From SFTH01 sp963643985 (GTDB lineage: Bacteria; Bacillota; Clostridia; Christensenellales; Aristaeellaceae), in contig CAVINP010000004.1 in NCBI GenBank assembly GCA_963643985.1, forward strand, positions 1 to 51,991: DNA of 51,991 bases, read 5' to 3'. Below are positions 34,147 to 42,048 of this stretch, one piece after another. Position 1 is the first letter of the stretch; every line of letters starts with the position of its first letter. The position numbers were made by a program, and so were the translations under genes. The notes under the pieces are model-generated. The model was not told the origin of the DNA. It saw nothing but the letters and a program-made list of their open reading frames with translations, and did not search any database.

Positions 34147-35289
34147 TCAGACGATCACCATTTCCGTATTCTCAACGGCTTCCTTTACAAGTGCTTCAAT
34201 GTCGAGCTTCGATTCCGCCTTGGGCATGGTGTCGAGCTTCGGCTTCGTGATGGGATGGCGCGGCGTGAAGACCGTACAGCAGTCCTCATAAGGCAGAATG
34301 GACGTTTCATAGGTGCCGATACGACGCGCAATGTCCATGATTTCCGTCTTATCCATGCCGATCAGCGGACGGAAAACCGGCATTTCCACCACGGCATCCG
34401 TGCAGGCAATGGCTTCCATCGTCTGCGATGCCACCTGCCCCAGACTTTCACCCGTGATCAGTGCACGCGCTTCAAACTGCTTGGCGATCTCCTCGGCAAT
34501 GCGCATCATGAAGCGGCGCGTAATCAGCGTGCCCAGCCCTTCGGGGCACTTTTCGTGAATTTCCAGCTGGCATTTCGTGAACGGCACCAGATAGACGCGC
34601 ATGCTGCCGTGATAGTCCGAAAGCAGTCTGGCCAGCTGCATCACCTTGTCGCGTGCCAGCTCGCCGGTGTACGGCGGGCTCTGGAAGTGAATCGCGCAGC
34701 AGCGCACGCCGCGCTTCATCAGCATATAACCGGCCACGGGCGAATCTATGCCGCCGGAGAGCAGCAGCGCCGCGCGTCCGCCCGAACCCATCGGCAGACC
34801 GCCGACCGCCATGATTTCCTCGCGGCAGATGTAGCACTTGTCACGGATTTCGACGTGCAGCTTGTGCTCCGGATTGTGGATGTCCACGTGCAGATCGGGA
34901 TTGGCATCCAGTATGCGTCCGCCGATCTCCGCGCCCAGTTCCAGAGAATTCATGGGAAATTTCTTATCGCTGCGCTTGCCGTAGACCTTGAAGCTGCCCT
35001 TGCAGGGCTTCATCATCTCGATGCACTGCCCGGATATTTCATCCAGATCCTTCTCGCACTCGATGGCAGGGCTGACCGAGTAGAGACCAAACACTTTCCG
35101 GACGCGCTCGATGCACTCGTCCATGTCCTCACAATCGGAAACGTAGATGCGTGAATCCGACATCCAGACGTGTCCGCCCAGCGGTTTCACCGCACGCTTG
35201 ACGTTGTCAGTCAGAATCTTCAGAAAGTGCGGGCGGTTGGCGCCCTTCAGGAATACTTCGCCGTAGCGAACCAGCAATACTCTGCGCAT
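34147..35289 (-). CDS. thiI: tRNA 4-thiouridine synthase ThiI (no rhodanese domain)
   Basis: ThiI installs 4-thiouridine at tRNA position 8 and can feed thiazole synthesis. 380 residues: N-terminal ferredoxin-like/THUMP domains (VRYGEVFLKGANRPHF, FKVYGKRSDKKFP), PP-loop ATP pyrophosphatase (LLSGGIDSPVAGYMLMKRGV) and the conserved YEDCCTVFTPRHP segment. The protein ends there, without the C-terminal rhodanese found in Escherichia coli, as in many Bacillota. The desulfurase gene directly upstream (3-nt gap) is the probable sulfur donor. Confidence 0.97.
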   Translation of the reverse strand: MRRVLLVRYGEVFLKGANRPHFLKILTDNVKRAVKPLGGHVWMSDSRIYVSDCEDMDECIERVRKVFGLYSVSPAIECEKDLDEISGQCIEMMKPCKGSFKVYGKRSDKKFPMNSLELGAEIGGRILDANPDLHVDIHNPEHKLHVEIRDKCYICREEIMAVGGLPMGSGGRAALLLSGGIDSPVAGYMLMKRGVRCCAIHFQSPPYTGELARDKVMQLARLLSDYHGSMRVYLVPFTKCQLEIHEKCPEGLGTLITRRFMMRIAEEIAKQFEARALITGESLGQVASQTMEAIACTDAVVEMPVFRPLIGMDKTEIMDIARRIGTYETSILPYEDCCTVFTPRHPITKPKLDTMPKAESKLDIEALVKEAVENTEMVIV

Positions 35290-35292
35290 GTT

Positions 35293-36432
35293 TTATCTCC
35301 TTGCATATTTCTTCAACTGCGCGTAGATCGTCTCAAGACAGGCTGCGGCGTAGTCGATTTCTTCTGTGGTGGTGTGCGGGCAGAGGCTGAAGCGCAGTGC
35401 CCACTCCGCGCGTGCAGGTGTAATGCCCATCGCCGTCAGTACGGAGCTGACCTTGAGTTTCTTGGATGAGCATGCCGAGCCGGTGGATGCATACACGCCC
35501 ATGCCCTCCAGCGCGTGCAGCATTACCTCGCCGCGCACGCCCGGGAAACTGATGTTGACGATGTGCGGGGCGGCCTCCTCGGGTGCAGGACCGTTAATGA
35601 GCATCTCCGGTACCGCGCTTCGGAAAGCCTCTATCAGATGAAGTTTCTTTTGCATGAGCTCGCGCTGCATATCCGGCCCCATTTCGAGCATTTCGGCAAC
35701 GGCTGCGTGAAGCCCCGCTATGCCGGGCGTATTCTCCGTGCCGGAGCGCAGACCGTTTTCCTGTCCGCCGCCGATCTGGCGCGGTGCGATGTGTACATTT
35801 TTGCGCCAGATGAGCGCACCCGTGCCCTTGGGTGCGTGGATCTTGTGGCCGGAAAGCGAATAAAGATCGACATAGTTCAGATCGATCGGCACACGCATAA
35901 AGCCCTGAACGCCGTCCACATGGATCAGCGCCCGACCGTTCACCATCTCGTGCAGCCTTTTTACGTCCAGCAGCGCACCCGTCTCATTGTTGACCTGCAT
36001 GCAACTGACGAGGGAAGCGCCGTCGTCCAGCGCCATGGCCAGGGCATTCCAATCCAATTCGCCTCGCTCGTTGACACCGATGACGCGCACATCATGCCCC
36101 ATATCGGCCAGGTGCCGAAAGCTTTCGAGCACAGACGGATGTTCCACCGCACTCACGGCCAGTATCTGTTTGCCGCGCATGCGCTCCACTGTGCCCAGTA
36201 TGGCCAGATTGTTGGCCTCTGTGCCGCCGGAGGTGAAGGTCAGATTGTGCGATGTGGTGTGCAACGCGTGCAGCAGAGCTTCGCGGCAGGAGCGCAGCTG
36301 CCTGAATGCTTCCACGGCGGGCTTGTAGACCGATGACGGATTGAAATATCCCTCCGTCAGGCAGCGATTGACGGCTTCCACGGCCGCCCGGCACGGTCTT
36401 GTGGTTGCACTGTTATCAAGATAGACCTGCAT
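35293..36432 (-). CDS. NifS/IscS-family cysteine desulfurase
   Basis: PLP enzyme that removes sulfur from cysteine as an enzyme persulfide. 379 residues: YLDNSATTRPCRAAVEA, TSGGTEANNLAI, HVDGVQGFMRVP, PLP lysine in SLSGHKIHAPKG, LRSGTENTPG and the catalytic Cys in STGSACSSKK. The close pairing with thiI points to tRNA thiolation, as with NifZ and ThiI in Bacillus, rather than general Fe-S assembly; no iscU or sufU is nearby. GGGAGAAAG lies before the ATG. Confidence 0.95.
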   Translation of the reverse strand: MQVYLDNSATTRPCRAAVEAVNRCLTEGYFNPSSVYKPAVEAFRQLRSCREALLHALHTTSHNLTFTSGGTEANNLAILGTVERMRGKQILAVSAVEHPSVLESFRHLADMGHDVRVIGVNERGELDWNALAMALDDGASLVSCMQVNNETGALLDVKRLHEMVNGRALIHVDGVQGFMRVPIDLNYVDLYSLSGHKIHAPKGTGALIWRKNVHIAPRQIGGGQENGLRSGTENTPGIAGLHAAVAEMLEMGPDMQRELMQKKLHLIEAFRSAVPEMLINGPAPEEAAPHIVNISFPGVRGEVMLHALEGMGVYASTGSACSSKKLKVSSVLTAMGITPARAEWALRFSLCPHTTTEEIDYAAACLETIYAQLKKYARR

Positions 36433-36449
36433 AGTTCTCTTTCTCCCAC

Positions 36450-36474
36450 GGGTTTATAATCGATACATAAACCC
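36450..36474. repeat. inverted repeat in the cysteine desulfurase leader
   Basis: GGGTTTAT (36450-36457) and ATAAACCC (36467-36474) with a 9-nt spacer, about 18 nt upstream of the desulfurase start and downstream of the likely start of transcription. Candidate operator or leader hairpin. Confidence 0.5.
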
Positions 36475-36495
36475 AGCCTACAATATTTCCACTCT

Positions 36496-36504
36496 ATTAT
36501 AGCA
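36496..36504 (-). promoter_or_regulatory. extended -10 promoter of the desulfurase-thiI-mrfA operon
   Basis: Minus strand TGCTATAAT (36504-36496), an extended -10 element without a good -35, 64 nt upstream of the start codon. Confidence 0.55.
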
Positions 36505-36624
36505 CAGAAGCGACAAACGGTATACTCTCAAAATATGAATTATATTGGAACATTTGATTTTCGGCAGGAATCGGGAATGGTTTTCTCGAATAAATGTATG
36601 TTCTGAAACAAGGAGGATACAGCC

Positions 36625-37995
36625 TTGAAATGCCCCTACTGCGGTAATAACTGTCCGGATGATGCCCTGTTCTGCGATTCGTGCAAGCAGCCCCTGCCCA
36701 CGTCCGAGGATGCACATGCCAACGGACGCAGGAAGCGCCGCCCGCGCACGCGCCTGCAAAAAATTCTGCTGGTGCTGGGCTGGCTGGCCTGCCTGGCCAT
36801 TATCGGCATCGGCGCCTATAAGCTCATCTTCTGGATTGACAGCTATAAAATCACCCGTCTGTACACCCGCGGTGCCTATACGCCCACGCTCAATGAGCTG
36901 ACGCTCAGCGACGGGCGCAATGCCCATGCCCTGATTTTCTACGGTGAGGACGGCGACACCATCTATATCCCCGAACTGAACCGCTCGCTCACGATCTGCG
37001 GCGGCATCGCCCGACTCGAAATTGCCGACTCGGACTGGTTCGCCGATGAGGTGTCCGAGTACGATTATGCGGATATCAGCTTCACCCCGATACTGATCAA
37101 GCAGAACGGTCACGAGACGCAGCTGCCCACCATAACCTACACCATCGATGTGCCGGAGTCGCCGCTGACCATCACCAGCCCGGCCAAGGCCGACCAGCGC
37201 GTGGTGACCTCCACCTATCCGATATCGCTCGAGGTGGTCGCAGGCAGTTCCGTGTTCATCAACGGCGAGGATCTGACCGACCGTGTCGACCGCAGTGGCG
37301 ACCTGAGCGTCAATGTCAGTGTACGCCCAATCGGTGACAATACCTACACCGTGATCGTGCGCACGCCCAAGCACAAGGAAACGCGGCAGGACATCACCCT
37401 CTACCGCGAGGCCTACGATATCGAGATTGAACTGGACAGCGAAGTCTCCACCTCTTCGAGCGAGGCCACCATGGCCGTCAGCGGCACGGTTGAACCGGGT
37501 GCTATGATCTCCGTGGATACCGCCTACCTTGCGGAAAGTCTGGAGATCGACATGACGACGGGACGCTTTGCCTTCATCGCGCAGTTTGAGCACCTGGGTG
37601 ACAACGTCGTGCGCTTCCGTGCCACGATGGACGGACGCGAGGACGCCGTCATCAGCTTTACCGTAAACTACAAACCCACGCTGGCTCAGTACTCTGCCAA
37701 GGCATGGGCCATGGACTACGATCAGCTGCGCCTGTACTATGAGAACTGGATCGAACGCATCTTCCTGTGTGAAGGCACGATTATCGACAAGTTCACCGAG
37801 GATGACGTGGAATACGTGGTCATGGATGTGAGCACCACTGCCGAGCCGCAATATGTCATTCTGGAGAACTACACGACCATATCACCTAGCATCGGTTCCC
37901 GCTATTCCGCCTATGCGGATGTCACGGGCAGGCGCTTCTACAACGACCAGTATTATCCGATGCTCGCCGCACGCTATATGGATCTGGCTTCATAA
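36625..37995 (+). CDS. zinc-ribbon single-pass membrane protein with extracytoplasmic beta-rich region
   Basis: 456 residues starting at TTG with AGGAGG 8 nt upstream. The N-terminal zinc ribbon (CPYCGNNCPDDALFCDSC) and a basic stretch (GRRKRRPRTRLQK) would be cytoplasmic; one membrane helix follows (about residues 48-70). The remaining 385 residues are beta-rich, with Ig-like or carboxypeptidase-regulatory-like segments (PLTITSPAKADQRVVTSTYP, AVSGTVEPGAMISVDT) and a C-terminal OB-like domain. The pattern recalls zinc-ribbon membrane proteins of Bacillota with TcaA/YvbJ-like topology. No enzyme motif. It is a single-gene unit between divergent and convergent neighbours. Confidence 0.8.
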   Translation: MKCPYCGNNCPDDALFCDSCKQPLPTSEDAHANGRRKRRPRTRLQKILLVLGWLACLAIIGIGAYKLIFWIDSYKITRLYTRGAYTPTLNELTLSDGRNAHALIFYGEDGDTIYIPELNRSLTICGGIARLEIADSDWFADEVSEYDYADISFTPILIKQNGHETQLPTITYTIDVPESPLTITSPAKADQRVVTSTYPISLEVVAGSSVFINGEDLTDRVDRSGDLSVNVSVRPIGDNTYTVIVRTPKHKETRQDITLYREAYDIEIELDSEVSTSSSEATMAVSGTVEPGAMISVDTAYLAESLEIDMTTGRFAFIAQFEHLGDNVVRFRATMDGREDAVISFTVNYKPTLAQYSAKAWAMDYDQLRLYYENWIERIFLCEGTIIDKFTEDDVEYVVMDVSTTAEPQYVILENYTTISPSIGSRYSAYADVTGRRFYNDQYYPMLAARYMDLAS

Positions 37996-38013
37996 GCCCC
38001 GACCTCTGATCCT

Positions 38014-38052
38014 GACAAGGGGACTGCCGCAATGTCCGGCAGTCCCCTTGTC
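38014..38052. terminator. strong hairpin after the zinc-ribbon membrane protein gene
   Basis: Perfect 16-bp stem (38014-38029 with 38037-38052, arms GACAAGGGGACTGCCG and its complement), 7-nt loop, 19 nt after the stop codon. The sequence following is TATATGG rather than a T-run, so termination efficiency is uncertain. Confidence 0.65.
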
Positions 38053-38364
38053 TATATGGTGTATAATTCGAATCTTCACGTTTTTCTGAGGGGATGGAAG
38101 TCCTATCCCCGGAAAAGCATGAAGAATCATTCGTTTGAAGCTTGATGCAGACCACGCGCTGCTTTCCGTAATTGAAGTAGGCGTACAGCAGCAAGCGCCA
38201 CGTTTTCCGTAATCAGGGAAAGCGATGCCGATATTCTGCGCCTGTTCTGCTTAAACTTCTGAGCAAATAAATCTCCGAGAGACTACACGTGACTCTCAAC
38301 CGTCTTGATAGCCACCGTCATGTTCAGATACCGCCTCCCGTTATTTAAAATCGACCTGAAAATA
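38053..38364. other. gene-free region with a long imperfect hairpin
   Basis: About 310 nt between the zinc-ribbon gene hairpin and the rnpB terminator. A long imperfect stem (38074-38124) contains GGGGAT/ATCCCC and CTTCA/TGAAG. The decamer ATTACGGAAA occurs twice on the minus strand (near 38170 and 38210). A minus-strand frame over 37922-38194 runs through the terminator hairpin and matches nothing I know. Could be decayed sequence or an unrecognised RNA. Confidence 0.4.
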
Positions 38365-38392
38365 CAGCCGAGGGCGTAAAAGCCTTCGGCTG
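38358..38392 (-). terminator. rnpB terminator
   Basis: Minus strand stem CAGCCGA/TCGGCTG (38392-38365) with an inner GGC/GCC pair block, followed by TATTTT (38364-38359). It lies 15 nt downstream of the RNase P RNA 3' helix. Confidence 0.85.
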
Positions 38393-38406
38393 ATGATATA
38401 TGATTT

Positions 38407-38742
38407 GCGAGCGATGTCTGTAAGCCGAGTTCTGTATTGGACGATCATCTGTCTAGGCTTCAAGTTGCCATGAAGCTCAAGCGATTACCCGAAAGCGTGA
38501 CGGGCCGCCACATATGCTTTCCTATCAATCTTGCACCGGGTGGGGTTTACAGAGCGGTCAAGTCGCCAAGCCGCTGGTGAGCTCTTACCTCGCCTTTCCA
38601 TCCTTACCCCCGAAGGGGCGGTATATCTCTGTTGCACTTTCCTTGGAGTCGCCTCCACCGGCAGTTAACCGGCACCCTGCCCTGCAGTGCTCGGACTTTC
38701 CTCAGACGTTCAAGACGCCTGCGATCGTCTGGCATCCTCGCA
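38407..38742 (-). ncRNA. rnpB: RNase P RNA
   Basis: Catalytic RNA that matures tRNA 5' ends. The minus strand has the universal GAGGAAAGTCCGAGC near the 5' end (38703-38689) and ACAGAACTCGGCTTA near the 3' end (38435-38421). The ends pair as helix P1: GCGAGGATG (38741-38733) with CATCGCTCGC (38416-38407), leaving one bulged G. Length about 336 nt and general pattern suggest the ancestral A type, usual for Clostridia. It follows the zinc-ribbon coiled-coil gene by about 25 nt on the same strand and has its own terminator. Confidence 0.95.
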
Positions 38743-38766
38743 ATTCATAACATTATTGATGGAGGC

Positions 38767-39474
38767 TTAAGCCTCGCTGCAGAGTATCCTGCCGCAGTTG
38801 TCGCAGCAGACGATGCGATCATCGTCCTTGAGCGCCAGCAGTGTCGCGCTGGGCAGGGACATAAAGCAACCGCTGCACTGACCGTCAATCAGCTTCGCCA
38901 TCGGCGGCGTGCAATGCTGTTTGATGGTCTTGTATTTCTCGAGGAGCTTCCCGTCGATTTTCTTGGCCTCCTGCTCGGTGCGCTCGCGCATCTGCTTGAG
39001 TGTAGCGGAGTCCTTCTTGGATTCCACGTCGTATTCGGGCTTGAGCTTGTCGTACTCGGCCTTGGCACGGGCGGCACGCACGCGGATGTCATGCTGTTGA
39101 CGATCGCGGGTCTCTGCATCCTTGTGCATCTTGGTCAGCTCCTGCTCGTAGCGACTGATGGAATCGTTGAGCTTCTGAATCTCCTGAGTCTTGGCATCGG
39201 CCTCCTCGGCATTCTTGGGCGGATTGGCTTCAAGATCGGCCAGCTGCTGCTCGAGCAGTTTCGAGAGGCGCTCTGCTTCATCCTTCACCGCCTCGAGGCG
39301 GTCAGCCATGGCTGCGACATCGCTCTCGAGTTTTTTCATATTGTTCTGCTGTTCCATCAGGAAATTGCGCTGCTTGATCAGAGTCTGACGCTTTTCGGAC
39401 TGACGGATCTTGGTCTCAAAGCGATCCGCTTCCATGTCCACCTGCATAAACTGCCACAACTTATCCAACTGCAT
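38767..39474 (-). CDS. coiled-coil C4 zinc-ribbon protein (CT398/zf-RING_7-like)
   Basis: 235 residues. Residues about 10-170 form a long coiled coil (heptads rich in Leu/Glu/Lys), and the C-terminus is a four-Cys zinc ribbon (GQCSGCFMSLPSA and IVCCDNCGRILC). This matches a widespread family often encoded near nif3 and trmK; the function is not established. GGAGGATG lies before the ATG. It is the last protein gene before rnpB in the dnaG-rpoD cluster. Confidence 0.9.
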   Translation of the reverse strand: MQLDKLWQFMQVDMEADRFETKIRQSEKRQTLIKQRNFLMEQQNNMKKLESDVAAMADRLEAVKDEAERLSKLLEQQLADLEANPPKNAEEADAKTQEIQKLNDSISRYEQELTKMHKDAETRDRQQHDIRVRAARAKAEYDKLKPEYDVESKKDSATLKQMRERTEQEAKKIDGKLLEKYKTIKQHCTPPMAKLIDGQCSGCFMSLPSATLLALKDDDRIVCCDNCGRILCSEA

Positions 39475-39490
39475 TTTTCATCCTCCAATT

Positions 39491-40252
39491 CTAGCGAAAC
39501 AGCTCAACTTCGCTCCTGTATATACATCCATTCCATTCTACACCACTCAGCGCAGTTTGTAAACAGCGCTTAAGTAAATCTACGCAGGGAAGTTCCGTGG
39601 CAGCATGACCGGCTTCCAGTATGCACACGCCGCGAAGGTACGCATCCCAAGCCTTATGATGCGCGATTTCGCCCGTCAGGTAGACATCCGCGCCGTTGGC
39701 CTTGGCCAGATGCGCAAAGTCCCCGCCTGCGCCGCCCAGCACCGCCACGCGGTGAATCGCTTTGTTATCCTCGCCGTAGACGCGGATCGGCCCGCCGAGC
39801 GCGTCTCGTGCGAAATCGGCAAAGTCACCCAAAGTAAACTGCATCGGGGTGCCGATACGCATGCCCTCCTCCGCAGGTGAAATATCCCGAAGTCCCAGAC
39901 AATCGCAGAGTGCGTCATTGACACCGGGATTGGCCCCGTCAAAATTGGTATGCGCGGCAATCAATGCCATGCCGGATCTGACCAAGTTGCACAGGAGTGC
40001 GCCTTCCGGATCGTCCTCGCGCAGATTCTGCCGCGCATGGAAAAGTATGGGGTGATGCGTCACGATCAGGTTGCAGCCCTTGGTGACAGCCTCCTCAAGC
40101 ACGGACGGATTGAGCTCCAGCGCGCAGAGTATGTTTTTCACATCTCCGGAAGGCGAACCCGCCAGGAGACCGGCGTTGTCCCACTCTTCCGCTGTTTCAA
40201 AGGGGGCAAAGGCGTTGATCGCGTCGTAGACACGTCCGACCGTCAGAGACAT
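39491..40252 (-). CDS. Nif3-like dinuclear metal-centre protein
   Basis: 253 residues from the ATG at 40252 (AGGAAG upstream; the frame is open to a TTG at 40270). The family pattern is clear: EEWDNAGLLAGSP, the metal-binding THHPILF, AAHTNFD, and the C-terminal GEIAHHKAWDA and EAGHAATELP. It lacks the PII/CutA-like insertion of longer members. Members are GTP cyclohydrolase-like in annotation, but the reaction is unproven. It overlaps trmK by 10 nt, the yqfN-yqfO arrangement. Confidence 0.92.
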   Translation of the reverse strand: MSLTVGRVYDAINAFAPFETAEEWDNAGLLAGSPSGDVKNILCALELNPSVLEEAVTKGCNLIVTHHPILFHARQNLREDDPEGALLCNLVRSGMALIAAHTNFDGANPGVNDALCDCLGLRDISPAEEGMRIGTPMQFTLGDFADFARDALGGPIRVYGEDNKAIHRVAVLGGAGGDFAHLAKANGADVYLTGEIAHHKAWDAYLRGVCILEAGHAATELPCVDLLKRCLQTALSGVEWNGCIYRSEVELFR

Positions 40253-40932
40253 TTTTCTACTTCCTTCCAAATATCCAGAGATCGTGAGAGCAAGCGGACG
40301 TTTTCGGCATCCACGCCGTGCCTGGCACCTGCGAGTGCCTTTTCCGTCACACGGATGCGAAAGGCCGCATAATCGCGCAAGAGCGATGGCTGTTCTTTCA
40401 AAAAAACCGGACCGACTTCAAGCTCCGTTTCACTCAGGTGCATCTGCCCTTCAACCGCTTCGATGATCGGATAGATTCGGCGACCATCGCGGACGAATGT
40501 CTCGCGCGTGATCCGCCAGCCGCTATCGCAAAGTGCTTCCCGAAGCTGCGGTGCGGCGACGTTCGGCTCAAGGAGCAGCCGAGCACCGCGCAGATGTCCG
40601 TCGGCATTCGCAATGATGCCGGCCATGGTTTCGCCGCCCATACCCGCGATAATCGCCGCATCCACAGGCAGATCAAGTGCACGGGCGCCGTCCCCTACCC
40701 TGAAATCAGCACGATCATTCAGGCCCAGAAGTGCAACAAGCTTTCGCGCCTTTTCAAGCGAGGGCACGGAAATGTCTGTAAAAACCACACGCTTGCAGTA
40801 ATTGTTCTGCAATAAAAACGCACCGAGCCTGCCGTGATCGCTGCCGATATCGGCGCAGCAGCCGCAGCTGCCCACCATTTCAGCGATCATGGTCAGGCGC
40901 GGGTCGAGGGATATACGCTTATCGCAGGCCAT
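40243..40932 (-). CDS. trmK: tRNA (adenine-N1)-methyltransferase TrmK
   Basis: TrmK makes m1A22 in tRNA with S-adenosylmethionine. 229 residues: the SAM motif CADIGSDHGRLGAFLL, FTDISVPSLEKARKL, and the family motif IIAGMGGETMAGII, followed by LLLEPNVAAPQLREAL. Its ATG overlaps the rpoD stop codon by one base, and it is followed by nif3, the standard rpoD-trmK-nif3 order. Confidence 0.95.
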   Translation of the reverse strand: MACDKRISLDPRLTMIAEMVGSCGCCADIGSDHGRLGAFLLQNNYCKRVVFTDISVPSLEKARKLVALLGLNDRADFRVGDGARALDLPVDAAIIAGMGGETMAGIIANADGHLRGARLLLEPNVAAPQLREALCDSGWRITRETFVRDGRRIYPIIEAVEGQMHLSETELEVGPVFLKEQPSLLRDYAAFRIRVTEKALAGARHGVDAENVRLLSRSLDIWKEVEKCL

Positions 40933-42026
40933 CAGTCAATGGAATCCTTCAGCTTGCGGGAACGGCTGGGATGGCGCAGCTTGCGCAGCGCCTTGGCTTC
41001 GATCTGGCGAATACGTTCGCGCGTGACCTTGAATTCCTTGCCCACCTCTTCAAGCGTGCGGGCACGACCGTCCTCAAGGCCAAAGCGCAGCTTCAGCACC
41101 ATTTCCTCTCGGGGCGTCAGCGTGGACAGTACACCCATCAGCTGTTCCTTGAGCAGCGTAAAGGCCGCAGCTTCGGCCGGTGCGGGAGCATCGTCATCGG
41201 GGATGAAGTCACCCAGATGGCTGTCCTCCTCCTCACCGATCGGTGTTTCCAGAGAGACGGGTTCCTGTGCAATCTTGATGATTTCGCGCACCTTGTCCAC
41301 CGGCATATCCATGGCCTCGGCGATCTCTTCGGGCTGGGGTTCACGGCCGTATTCCTGCAGCAGCTGGCGGGAGACGCGAATGAGCTTGTTGATCGTCTCC
41401 ACCATGTGCACCGGTATACGGATCGTCCTGGCCTGATCCGCGATGGCGCGTGTGATGGCCTGACGGATCCACCAGGTGGCATAGGTCGAGAACTTGTAGC
41501 CCTTGCGGTAGTCAAACTTTTCAACAGCCTTGATCAGGCCCAGATTGCCCTCCTGAATCAGATCCAGGAAGAGCATACCGCGGCCGACGTAGCGCTTTGC
41601 AATGGAGACCACCAGGCGCAGGTTGGCTTCGCAGAGACGCTTCTTGGCATTTTCGTCGCCTTCTTCCATGCGCTTGGCAAGCTCGACCTCTTCCTCGGCG
41701 GAGAGCAGGGCCACCTTGCCGATTTCCTTCAGGTACATGCGCACCGGATCGTCGATGGAAATGCCTTCGGGAACGGAAATATCGATCTCTTCCGGTTCCG
41801 GCTCGTCCGTGATCTTTGCATCCGGGATTGCATCATCCTTGATAACCTCAATATTTAAACCGTTGAGCGTATCGAGCACACGATCGAACTGTTCGCTGTC
41901 CATTTCAATATCGCCGAGCGTATCCACAATTTCCTTGTACGTCAGCATGCCCTTGCTCTTGCCGTTCTCGATCAACTCGCTGATGCGGGCCTTGACAGCT
42001 TCCATATTTACTGCTGCTTTGTTCAA
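40932..42026 (-). CDS. rpoD: primary sigma factor RpoD (sigma-A)
   Basis: 364 residues from TTG 42026, which has AAAGGGGTGG about 6 nt upstream; ATG 42002 lacks a ribosome binding site. Region 1.2 (DPVRMYLKEIGKVALLS), region 2 (GNLGLIKAVEKFDYRKGYKF, then STYATWWIRQAITRAI), region 3 and region 4 with the -35-binding helix (FKVTRERIRQIEAKALRKLR) are complete. The short N-terminal acidic part replaces a long region 1.1, as in Bacillus SigA. The promoters listed in this window fit its consensus. Confidence 0.98.
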   Translation of the reverse strand: MNKAAVNMEAVKARISELIENGKSKGMLTYKEIVDTLGDIEMDSEQFDRVLDTLNGLNIEVIKDDAIPDAKITDEPEPEEIDISVPEGISIDDPVRMYLKEIGKVALLSAEEEVELAKRMEEGDENAKKRLCEANLRLVVSIAKRYVGRGMLFLDLIQEGNLGLIKAVEKFDYRKGYKFSTYATWWIRQAITRAIADQARTIRIPVHMVETINKLIRVSRQLLQEYGREPQPEEIAEAMDMPVDKVREIIKIAQEPVSLETPIGEEEDSHLGDFIPDDDAPAPAEAAAFTLLKEQLMGVLSTLTPREEMVLKLRFGLEDGRARTLEEVGKEFKVTRERIRQIEAKALRKLRHPSRSRKLKDSID

Positions 42027-42048
42027 AACAGGCCACCCCTTTCGACCG

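Noticed and set aside
37922..38194. A minus-strand open frame overlapping the 38014-38052 hairpin as a gene.
   Set aside because: It passes through a perfect terminator-like stem and the 3' end of the convergent gene, and has no ribosome binding site.
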